From NCBI RefSeq assembly GCF_004664715.2, contig NC_051071.1:90553436-90617435 (forward strand): 64,000 bases of DNA. Reading direction: 5' to 3'. The notes below the pieces were generated by a model. The model was not told the origin of the DNA. It did no database searches and saw nothing but the letters and a program-made list of their open reading frames with translations. Source of the DNA: Peromyscus leucopus. Lineage: Eukaryota > Chordata > Mammalia > Rodentia > Cricetidae. Positions 55,046 to 64,000 of the stretch are shown here, one piece after another; the stretch's first letter is position 1; each line of letters begins with the position of its first letter. Position numbers and translations under genes: made by a program.

Positions 55046-55395
55046 TGTAGGCGGATTTTCCTGTCCCTCTTGCCAACTCCCAAATAACCACATGGAGACT
55101 TCTTTAATTATGAAAACTCGGCCAATTGCTTAGGCTTGTTACTAATTAGCTCTTACAATTTAAATTAACCCATTTTTATTAATTTCCTTTTTGCCTCATG
55201 ACTTTATTCCCTTTACTCTGTATTGTCCATGCTGCTGCTTCTCCATCTGGCTCTCGACCCCTTGCATCTCTGCCCTTCTTCTTCCCAGTGTCCTCCCTGC
55301 CCTGAAAATCCTGCCTAGCTATTGGCTGTTCAGCTTTTTATTAAACCAGGCACAGTGACATGTCTTCACACAGTGTAAAGGAATATTCTGAAGCA
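55046..55395 (-). repeat. 5' LTR of the minus-strand provirus
   Basis: On the minus strand it starts TGCTTCAGAATATTCCTTTA and ends TCCGCCTACA. It includes GCCAATAGCTAGGCAGGA and TGGGTTAATTTAAATTGTAA, which relate it to the other LTRs of this family. It is about 350 bp. Confidence 0.75.
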
Positions 55396-55477
55396 ATGGG
55401 GAACTTTGATGCTCAGCTTTGGGAGTAGCCACATTTATCTATAGCCACTCACCCACTCATACGTCCTCTCCTCCTAC

Positions 55478-55562
55478 CCCTTGTCCTGGGGATCGAACCC
55501 AGGGCTTTACACATGGTAGTCAAGTGCTACATCCAACTAAGATATATGCCCAGCCTCTCTCC
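55478..55562 (-). repeat. ID-like SINE head fragment
   Basis: CTGGGGATCGAACCCAGGGC, TTTACACATGGTAGTCAAGT and AACTAAGATATATGCCCAGC form a reversed tRNA-like ID/B4 head. Confidence 0.65.
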
Positions 55563-57318
55563 CCCTGTCACTCCCTCTGCCTTCCTCCTTCTTCCTCTCT
55601 GTCCTTCCTTATCTCCATCCTGTGTCCTCCTTTCTCCTTCAAACTCACTCAGAGTTACTGTTCTATTTTCTGAGATGTTCAAGGCTATGAGGCTTGCAAA
55701 TATACATATTCTCAAAGGGTCCACCCATCAGCATCCTCTATGACAAGGAAGGGACCTTCATTTTTAGATCAAACATTATGGCAGGCCAGCTGTAAATTGA
55801 ATAAAACAATTGGGAATTACTAATCCCAATTCACAATGTCCCAATAGATATTATGGGACCCCACCCTGACATGCACAGAAGTCAAGGCTTCCTGTTTGTG
55901 AGGCGGGTCAGTCTGCTCAGACAAGGTTTTAGTCATAGGGCAGAGAATGTCTCCTGCAGTGGTGATGGCCGCGGCTTGTCCAGGCAGCATCAATTATTCA
56001 TGCAAGGAAGATAAATTAGGTAGAACCAGGTGCTCTGTTTCCCTCATGAGGCCCTGCCTACGAAGTTGAGGAAGGAACTGTCCCAGGAAGCTGGGCTCAC
56101 TGCAGCACCATGCTGAAAAATCCGTTCCCTTACTGCACTCAGAAAGGGATTAGTACAGGAAGACCTTGTCTCACAGGTGACAGTCTTCAGCAGGGAGAAT
56201 CATTTCTACCAACAGCTTTAAAAGTGGAACAAAAGGTTCAAAGAGAATTGCTTTAATGGCATTTGTCTTGAAAAGGATAATTCTGGAGAAGCTACGGTTA
56301 CTTTCAGGCCAAACTACTACTAATTCTGACATCTCTTCACTTTAGCACACACCTTGCTGGAAACTCACTGTCTTCAGTGTCTCTAATGACAGAATTCAAG
56401 AGACTGCGCAGTTTGGCTGATTTGCCTGTTGTCATTCCTGGGATGATCCATTTTGGAAATGATGAACACATCTAATTGTTTTTCAAGTAGTTTAAGAACA
56501 GCTGTGCTGAGTGCAAGGAGTCTTTTCCCAAAGCTGCTTCCTCAAGGGTGGGGGGCGGGGAACAGGACAGTGTTGGCTGGAAATCAGGAGGGGCTATGGG
56601 AAATCACAAGTCAGATCTGTCCTGTTAGCAGGGCAACATGACTGTTTTTGCCTTTTGTTTTTCTCTGTTCTCTGCATGTGTCTTAAGGACAAGAACAAAC
56701 GCAACTAAATAGCTTCCTTCTAAGTATTAAAATACTTTAAAACTTCTCATATCATGGATAAATAACCAGCTAGTGAAACATTTATGAAGCTCTTGCTACC
56801 AACAAGACACTGAGAGCTGGGACAAGTTCACAGAATTGTAAGATCTGCACTGTAGGGAAGATACGAATAAAGTCAAATGATGATCCAAGACTAGACAGAA
56901 TGCATCTCTAGGAAATGGGATCTCCAGGGAGGATGCACCTTCTCCTGCATCCCCATGTTCTGGAGGGGTCCCAGGGAGGTGAAATTAGAGCTAGTTCTTG
57001 CCTAGACAATAGCAGAGCCAAGTGCAAGCTGACTGAGTGGAGTTCAGCGCACAGCTTCCCATCCTAGATGAGACACTGTGGTTCCCCTTCCACATCAGGG
57101 TTAGCTGGGCCAATACCACCTCCAGACCTGCAATGATCTGAAGTGCAATGATATGAGTGTATATTCCCTTTGTCATTGAATGCATAAATCAAAGGGATAT
57201 TATAATGTAGTTACAGAGAAGCGAGAAGCTTTTGCTTAAACCAAGACTGAATGTGGAAAGCACCAGTATGAGGCCTCATGACACTTGTTTTTATGACCTG
57301 TTTCACAGCATCCTCAGT
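55563..57318. other. Unannotated single-copy DNA; small palindrome at 55815-55832
   Basis: No gene is supported. Near 55815 the arms ATTGGGA and TCCCAAT face each other and overlap TAATCCC, a paired-type homeodomain core. The region 55790-56120 also has ATTCATGCAAGG. Any regulatory role is inference. Confidence 0.3.

Positions 57319-57320
<2 letters not shown>

Positions 57321-57385
<65 letters not shown>
57321..57385. repeat. (TC)n-(TG)n compound microsatellite
   Basis: TC units to 57354, then TG units to 57385. A B1 SINE lies about 55 bp to the right. Confidence 0.97.
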
Positions 57386-57386
<1 letters not shown>

Positions 57387-57439
57387 AACTGCATGAGTGT
57401 GCAAGGATCTCTCACTGACTTGGAGCCCTGCTCCTCTGT

Positions 57440-57588
57440 TTTTGTTTTTAGACACGGTTTCTCTATGTAGCTCTAGAGAGTTCCAGGCTGTCCTGGAATT
57501 CACTCTGTAGACCAAGCTGGCACAGAATTCTTCTGCTTCTGCCTCTCAAGTGATGGAATTAAAGGCATGCCCACCAGGCTGGGCACAT
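57440..57588 (-). repeat. B1 SINE, diverged
   Basis: GTTTTTAGACACGGTTTCTC, TGTAGCTCTAGAGAGTTCCA, CACTCTGTAGACCAAGCTGG, ATGGAATTAAAGGCATGCCC and ACCAGGCTGGGCAC are in reversed B1 order. Confidence 0.8.
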
Positions 57589-60500
57589 ATATATTTTTTT
57601 CAAAGAGATTTCATGAATCCTCCCATCCTCTCACCCATTTCTTCTAAACTCACCTGTACCAAGATAATCTCTTTATATGTCCCCGTTCAGCTGCCTCTCA
57701 CATCCTACTATCAGTTAAGTTTCTAAGCAGGAAATGAATGACACACCCATTGTGGGGAGAAGAGAATTTAATGAAAGGACCAGTCATAGTTATGGGAAAT
57801 AAATAAGATGTGGGATAATAAACAAACGAACGAGCAAACTAGCCAGCAGCAGAGGGAAAGCCAGAGCTCCCTCTAAGCCTGCAGGGCGTGGGCACTCAGT
57901 CAGGGACAGTCTCTGACCATAGCTGTTGCCCTCAGAAGTCATAGCACTGAAGCACAGGCAGATGGAGAGCAATAGAAACATGTCCAGAATTCTCGTTTTC
58001 CCCATTGGCCGAAACTAACCCAAGGCCAGCATCAGGAGAATGGTTGGTGCAATCCATAGCTGTCCGCCTCTTAGGGCACAGCATAGGGAGGGGCAGTGTG
58101 AAGGCCACACCCAGCAGGGCACAAGGATGGCATCCTGCTCGCGTTCCTCTGGGAGTCTTTCCAAACACTTGCACTGTCCTCACTGTCTCCCCAACTCTCT
58201 CTGAGAAAACGGTCCCATTATTTTTCTCCGGAAGGAGGAATTCCTTTTATCCTTTCTTCTCTACTCTTCATCTCTGTGTTCAAGCGTTACCAACTTCCCC
58301 ATCCTCTGGCTAGAAGTTCTCCCTCCCAGACAGACTCTTCTGGATAGACTTGCAGCCCACCAGACAGTCACTGTGGACCTAACCTACATCATCTGCAGTC
58401 TTTCCTGAGTCCTCAGCTTTTCCTTTCTGGCTCCCTGCTTTCAAGTTTATAAGCACTTTCCGATTTCTCTCCAAGTAAAACCAACTGTTTCGTCTGATGA
58501 TCTCCTCCCCAGGAACTGTCTTCTACTTCGTGTGATGTGCATTCTGAACCATCATCATCTGCTCCACTTCCTTGCTTGCTTTGCTGTGGTCTGGACTCTC
58601 ACCCTGCCTGGAGTCTCCGGAAAGAGCTCTTGATAGGATCCTCTGTGTTCTTCACTGTCATCTGCCTCCTCTATCTCTGTAGCATTGAACTGGAAGGATG
58701 GGTAAAGAGTAGCCATGTTAAGGGGGCCAGGGAATATGAACAGCAGATGGAAGCCTCAAGTGCCTTCTTCAGGGTCTGCATTCCCAGAAACTATTGTACA
58801 ACAAATGTGCAATAAATAATTATCGAAGGATGAAATGAATGAGGAGAAAATCCCTAGTGTCTCCATGAGGGATAAGCGTATCTTACACACAATATCATCT
58901 AACAAAATACCAACTAAATCAGTGAACGAACTTCAAGGAGGTTCTGGTACAGGGTGGCAGGAGTCACCAGTGGAAAAGGGGTGTGGGAGTCAACACTAAA
59001 GAAGACTGTGGACAGCTCAGCTTGAGAAGAGTGATTGATCCTCAGAGGAACAGTCATCTTGTGGAAAATATAGCAACCCCGTCCCTGAAAGTTAACATGG
59101 GAAAACGGATGCCTGTTGCTCAACCTACGGGTCAATAGTGACATTAATGTGTGCTTATTTTATAATATGCAGCATGCTACTGAACAGTGGGGCCGGAAGC
59201 ATGGAAATGCAATCAATATAATTAGCATACGGTTGTACTATTTGCATAGAAGAGATCATTTAAAGTGACCCAGGCAAAGCATTCTTCTGCATGAAGGAAA
59301 AACACAGAAGCTGTAAAGTCAGAGTCCTGTGCAAGTCAGTCCTGAGTTCCCCAAATCACTCACTCGACATTTTCTTCAAATAGTGATTTCTAAATAGAAG
59401 CTAATAAATTTAAATTATGGTTCACCTTGCCATTTGAGGGTACCCAGTAGAGAAACCCAACAGCTATCATTCTTCACTATCACTGGGAGTGCAGGATATG
59501 GCTTACGGATAATATAAGATGATCTATTATCAGGATGAGGGGAGTCTGAGGGATCTTGAAGTACTCATCTTCAAGCCCAGAGAGTCCTTTTCCAAGAGCA
59601 TGTCTGCTCTCAGCCGGATCAGGCTGGATGTAAGCCATCACACTCTAATTTATGCTGATCTCCCTCTCCGTCTGCCTCTCCTTAAATATCTTTCTAACCA
59701 GCAGCAGTTAGAGTTGACTTTGGTTAACTTTATGCAGTATGTTTTTGTTACAGTGTTTATTCTTTCTGGGTTCATGGAAAAAAGGGAAAACAATGCAAAG
59801 TCTTTTCCAGATTCTTCTGAGAATCTCATAGAACAGAGCCAGCAGGGACCTGCTGTGAGTTTGGTGTTCTCCTTTCTCCTCAGACAGGATTTCTCACTTC
59901 ACCCTGGGCTGACTTTCTCTCACAGACTACTCTCTTCCTGGGACAGAACTGCTGCTGTTTCCCAGGCCTGCCCTGATCCCTGACCTTTGTCCATTTGAAG
60001 TTTCTGACCGAAATGTGTTCAACACCTCCTTTAAGATGCCCTGGTATCCCTCAGACACTGTTGTTGCTTCCATGGGGAAGTTTTAGAATGAGGTCACTCT
60101 TCTTTTCCTAGGGGGCTGTTCATCTTTAAAAGTTTAGTTCTCCACTTTGGGGAGGATTTGATCTATATGATGCTCTATATAAGGTCAAGTGAAAATTCAC
60201 GGGCTTGGAGAGACTAGGCATAGACTGTATTTAAAAAAATAAAAATTTTGGAAGTTTCAAGAAGTGATCATTGTTTGGGGAGGTAACTATGTTTAATTTT
60301 ATTTAAATATTACACGGAGTATATTGTGTTACCCAGAGTTGCACTGTGTATTGAGACATCATGCTATCCCATAATGCCAATAATGTTTGTTTTTAGTGTA
60401 GCAGTTAAAATTGATGTAATTCAAATTTAAAATGAGGACAAATATGGAATATTGTTTCTTAGAGTTTGAACAGTGCCCAGAACAAACCAGTATTTTTAGT

Positions 60501-60789
60501 AGGAACATTGTCCTGACATAGTATGTCCCCTTAATTACTACTAGCTAGACTAGTTAGCGTTAAACTTTTAATTTCAGTTTTAGGAACTCAGATCTCATCC
60601 TAAAATTATCCATTTCATCTACGCTTTGAAATGCATTGACAGGGAGTTGAATGTAGCTTCTCTCACATATTTTAGAAATCCCCCTGCATCTGTAGTTGTA
60701 TTTCTGCCATGGGCTGATACATACCCAAGTTACTTTAAAAATTTTTTGCTAACAAGTTCACAACTTTGTCCTCTCAAAGAGCCAGCTCT
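57589..60789. other. Unannotated single-copy DNA, about 3.2 kb
   Basis: No gene is supported. The 154-codon frame at 59519-59983 and the 102-codon frame at 58005-58313 have no recognisable domains. The segment 58650-58815, ending in GTGCAATAAATAATT, may be an unidentified old repeat. AT-rich single-copy stretches at 59160-59290 and 60160-60620 contain ATTTGCAT and TAAT cores. Confidence 0.35.
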
Positions 60790-61015
60790 CAATTCGCTGA
60801 GCAGCTCTACAGCTTCCTGGTGTCCTGTTCTTTCCGCTCTCTCTCCAGCTTCTGCCACTCAGCATCACAGTTAATATTCAGCTCCAGATGCAAGATGTCT
60901 CTACCCCCATCCAGCTCTGCTTTCACCTGGTCTAGGTGGCTCTTGGAGACCAGCAGTGTAGAAGAGCTGCGGATGTGTGTGTAGGCGATTGTGCCCCTGA
61001 GAGCCGTGGCTGTGG
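60790..61015 (-). pseudogene. Candidate coiled-coil-like coding relic (unidentified)
   Basis: On the minus strand, from about 61013 to 60811, a frame without stops reads a heptad-like, Glu/Lys/Leu-rich peptide of about 65 residues. It includes TLLVSKSHLDQVKAEL and AEWQKLERERKEQ, then ends at TAG. A one-base shift near that stop would continue with the short motif EAVELLSEL. No start codon, splice sites, poly-A tail or target duplication can be defined. I do not recognise the protein family. A stop-free run of this length has a few percent probability by chance, so it is only a candidate for a decayed exon or processed copy. Confidence 0.25.
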
Positions 61016-62134
61016 GGTGGCATCCTGCTGGTTGCTATGGAGGACTTGTGCACACATTCACAGCTTACAATTGTGTGGGGGTGAACGAGACCGGGGTATT
61101 GAAAACTGGCCGTTCCTTGCAGCAAACCTCAAGACCTCGTCCAGCAGGTTAGGGCCCAGGACACACCCTTCTTTTCTTGTGTTTCAGTTTAACAGTCCTT
61201 TTTGTTTTTAATTGAAACAGCAAAGTTAAGTGGGTGAGCTGAGACAACCATCCAGGGAAAGGAAGGTGGAGTCTATTAGTTAAAGACACCAGATGTCTCC
61301 ATGTCAAGCCAGCGTGCAACCTCCATCAAACCAAAGGGAGAGCCTGTCAGAGGGAGGAGGCTCACCGTGAGGGTAGGCAAGGCCAGCCAACTTTCAGCAA
61401 AGGCCAGCTTCCAAAGTTTTCACAATTATATGGGAAAGGGGGATAGTATTCAGAGTTCCAGGTGATCACCAGCTGACAATGTCCTCCTGGCCCACTAGGG
61501 TTCATGGAAGTATTTGTTCCTTGGCTTGTGGGGGACGGGGTAATGTGGGGGACTGAGTGATGTGGGGATTAGTGAATGGCCTTCTTTTTTTCTCTGCTTT
61601 TTGGAGGCAGACTGGAGATGGTTGAGGGTGCCTTCCTTCCTCTCCACAGAATCCCCAGGAGACCTCAGTGGATCCACGCCTCACACCTGCTCCTGCTGCT
61701 CCTGTCTTTCTCAGCTTCCCTAGTGAGAATCCCAGGAGCTTTGATGGACTCCAGGGCAACACACCGGCTCCAGCGCCAGCCCCAGCCCGATTCCCTCTTC
61801 CCGGGAGGGTGCCTGCACTTGCTCTGTACTCGGCTCTCTAAGGCTGCTCCCCAATATGTCTATCAGTCCAGGGCCCCTTTTTCTATCTGCTCTGACATGA
61901 ATGGACATGAAAGGCAAGCGTGGTCCAGCCATTTCCTTGTGATCCCCGAGAAGTTCCCCACCGTGTGAACTCCAAGTGCAGGCTTTTCGTGGCCCCTCCC
62001 TCTCATCCCTCACTGTCTGTCCTTCTGCTGAGTCCCCTCACACAATCTCTTCACTTCCTGCAGGCTCAGGGCGTGGCACTTTGTTCAAAAGACATTTCCC
62101 CTTTCAGTTTTCATCCCCCAGACTCATTTTCTTT
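61016..62134. other. Unannotated single-copy DNA
   Basis: No gene is supported. The overlapping frames at 61502-62272 on both strands share the same GC-richer stretch and show no family features. Confidence 0.35.
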
Positions 62135-62306
62135 AAAAATATTGATGTATTTATTTTTATGTGTATGTATGTTCACATGCATGCAGTGCCCGCCAGAGCC
62201 TCGGGCGGTAGAGTCATGAGGGGTTGTGAGCCACTTGGTGTGGGTGCTGGGAACCCAACTCTAGTCCTCTGAAGAAATTAACTGCCAACCGTCTCGCAGG
62301 TCCCAA
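62135..62306 (-). repeat. B2/B3-type SINE, old
   Basis: TATTTATTTTTATGTGTATG, ATGCAGTGCCCGCCAGAGCC, GTGAGCCACTTGGTGTGGGT, GCTGGGAACCCAACTCTAGT and GCCAACCGTCTCGCAGGTCC are in reversed B2-superfamily order. Confidence 0.75.
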
Positions 62307-62309
62307 CCT

Positions 62310-62540
62310 GGCTCATCTTCACTGTGTCTTCCTGTCTCTGTTTGCAGGCCACCTCCTCCAGGAAGTTCTCCCTGCTCATCACTTGTTTCCTCACCTCGCC
62401 TATAGGTTATCAGGCGCCTTCCTCAGTGTCTTTTTCTTCAGGTCATCATCCACTAAGTTGGTGATACTTGATTTTCAGTGAGTGTGCTCGACTCCTTAAA
62501 GGCGGGAATATGTCTTCTTGGTCAGTGTTTCCCAAGCTCA
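62310..62540 (+). repeat. L2-like ancient LINE 3' fragment
   Basis: CACCTCCTCCAGGAAGTTCT and CCTGCTCATCACTTG, then CGACTCCTTAAAGGCGGGAA and ATGTCTTCTTGGTCAGTG, follow the order of an L2 3' end. It is eroded. Confidence 0.5.
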
Positions 62541-62769
62541 GCTTGGGCCACACACACTGCCACAGCACACTTTGTTTTTTTTCATGGAAGGTGGTCACCA
62601 GGTTGGTTGGGACCAGATTTTGATCTTATAAATCTCCACTTAATTGTTATCAAAAGAACTTGTTTCCCACAAAATCAGTACACATATATAATCAATGTGA
62701 AGTTTAGCAATGTTAATTTTGGCTCTTTGGCTATATTGAAAATTTCTCTAAAAGGAAGGACAGTTTTTT

Positions 62770-62901
62770 TCCCCCTTCGAGACAGGGTTTCTCTATGTAG
62801 TTTTGGTGCCTGTCCTGGATCTCGCTCTGTAGACCAGGCTGGTCTCAAACTCACAGAGATCTGCCTGGTTCTGCTTCCCAGTGCTGGGATTAAAGGCGTG
62901 A
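62770..62901 (-). repeat. B1 SINE, 5'-truncated
   Basis: CCTTCGAGACAGGGTTTCTC, ATGTAGTTTTGGTGCCTGTC, GATCTCGCTCTGTAGACCAG, CTCACAGAGATCTGCCTGGT and GTGCTGGGATTAAAGGCGTG are well preserved. The element stops at GGCGTG, so the B1 5' end (last about 20 bp on this strand) is missing. Confidence 0.9.
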
Positions 62902-64000
62902 TTTCCTTTCTCTTAAAAAAATTTCAACTACTATATATTGAAAATTTGCTGTGTTTGGAGATGTCCTGTGTTTGGAGTGTCCCTGGGAAAGCTTCCCATT
63001 TCCTTCAGTGTGTGGCTGTACACAATGCTTCTCGCCATTTGGAATTACTGCCCTGGATGGGAAGTTATTTATTCCACAGTTACTCAGCATTCCCTTCCCT
63101 GTGGTCCATTGACTCCAGTTCAGGACTACAGAGAAAGTCTGATTCAGAGGCAACGGTGGCACCACTAAGGACAGCTTCGTTTCTTTTAACCAGTGAGCTA
63201 GCCTCTAGCTAGTTCTTAGACCTTTTATTCTGGGTTTTCTCCTTCATGATAGGGTGATGGGATATCTTTAAAATGCTTTTATTAACATACAAAAATTTTT
63301 ATATAATAGTGATTTTCACACATGTATTAAATGTTTTTTCAATTCTATTCCCATGACCCTCTTTGGTCCCCCTCCCGCTTCGTGGATCCCCTTCTCTTCC
63401 CAACTGGTTCTCTCATGTCATGTCTTTCCCCTGTGGTTGGGTTTCTTTAGGGTTCTTACCGGAGCAGGGTGAAGGCTGGTATTACCAGTGGCCACACTGC
63501 TGGAGAAATGGTGTTTTGGCATTTGCATTTGTAAAAAAATAGTTTTTGGAATTCAAGAAACAGATGCCATTATTCTTCAAATGTTGCGCTGTTCCGAGTG
63601 GAGGGCAGGGGATAGGTGGAGTGGTACAGCCATTACATCAACCTCTGCTACTCAGCCCAGTACTAGGACTGTCCACCAGAAGAGGCCTCAGAGACGTCCC
63701 TGTCCACTCTCCTCATTGCATGGATGCTAAAGCCAGGATCCAGAAAGATAAAGTGTCTTTAAGAGTCTACACAGTTAGTTTACTCTCCTGATCTTTGTGT
63801 GTTTCTCGTTGGGATTGGAAAAGAGATGTGGGAGAATTGGAGAGCTCTCCCAAAGATGAAAGTGAGGCAGTTGCTCTCCTAATTAAAGGAAAATCTAAAA
63901 TACTTCCTCAAAGCTTTCTCCAAGTCGCAGTTTATATAATTAACGCCATCACTTTCTCTCCTTTTCCTCCAAACAGAGGGATTTGCTGCTCTGACCCACA
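62902..64000. other. Unannotated DNA at the window end
   Basis: No gene is supported. The AT-rich stretch 63260-63440, with CATGTATTAAATGTTTTTTC and a pyrimidine-rich right part, may be an unidentified LINE-like fragment. The 244-codon plus-strand frame at 62478-63212 runs through the reversed B1, so it is not evidence for a gene. Confidence 0.35.

Larger units (their letters stand above)
52630..55395 (-). mobile_element. Minus-strand class II provirus relic
   Basis: On the minus strand: 5' LTR (55395 to 55046), primer-binding site (55043 to 55031), internal sequence, then the R/U5-side part of a 3' LTR (about 52792 to 52630). The leader after the primer site (ACATAAGACCTGAGAAAG) resembles that of the 36-kb provirus (ACCTAAAACCTGAGAAAA). 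Internal DNA between about 53110 and 55030 is AT-rich and non-coding and resembles an abundant rodent ERV internal sequence. The upstream half of the 3' LTR is absent, and a composite B1-containing repeat occupies that place. Outer flanks do not form a matching hexamer, so the element is rearranged. Confidence 0.7.

Noticed and set aside
59519..59983. 154-codon plus-strand frame
   Set aside because: No recognisable domain, no splice or retrocopy hallmarks, and composition typical of random AT-balanced DNA.
62478..63212. 244-codon plus-strand open frame
   Set aside because: It passes through a reversed B1 SINE and shows no protein family features.

Overview
This window looks like ordinary nuclear DNA from a muroid rodent, most likely a cricetid (hamster, vole or deer-mouse lineage). 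The evidence is the interspersed-repeat content: B1, B2, B3 and B4 SINEs with rodent-type sequence, LTRs of the ORR1 (MaLR) type, long (GT)n, (GA)n and (GGA)n arrays, and five copies of one LTR family with a lysine-tRNA-type primer-binding site. The young B1 copies (43.8, 50.7 and 51.1 kb) have the internal form I associate from memory with cricetids rather than Mus. The species call is inference.

No protein-coding gene could be supported. The longest open frames (about 260-283 codons near 12.6-13.6 kb and 263 codons near 34 kb) come from stop-free tandem repeats. Elsewhere the frames are short, repeat-derived or featureless. The window is best read as intergenic or deep intronic. The only non-L1 coding relic suspected is a weak coiled-coil-like frame at about 60.8-61.0 kb on the minus strand.

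Layout. 0-29 kb: mostly single-copy sequence with scattered old SINEs, a cluster of MIRs at 17.7-19.9 kb, old L1 at 8.7-9.3 kb, and long simple repeats, above all a 740-bp purine tract at 12.7-13.45 kb. 29.4-33.8 kb: nearly transposon-free and AT-rich, with TAAT/ATTA clusters and a perfect palindrome of nuclear-receptor half-sites, so a candidate regulatory block. 33.8-58 kb: dense, nested mobile elements. These include a B4 SINE carrying a 31-bp minisatellite, a solo LTR with a perfect 6-bp target duplication, and a complete short non-autonomous provirus (LTR, primer-binding site, polypurine tract, LTR, near-perfect target duplication) that itself holds a truncated L1. They also include two pairs of unexplained inverted repeats, a minus-strand solo LTR, an ORR1-type element that split a B3 SINE, an old L1 hit by two young B1s, and a minus-strand provirus relic. 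58-64 kb: sparse old repeats and one young-looking but truncated B1.

No new defence, enzymatic or regulatory system was found. The most informative signals are structural: nested retroelement insertions, an L1 that appears to have ended at a premature polyadenylation signal, inverted repeat pairs not explained by named families, a SINE-born minisatellite, and a 16-bp higher-order unit in the purine tract.
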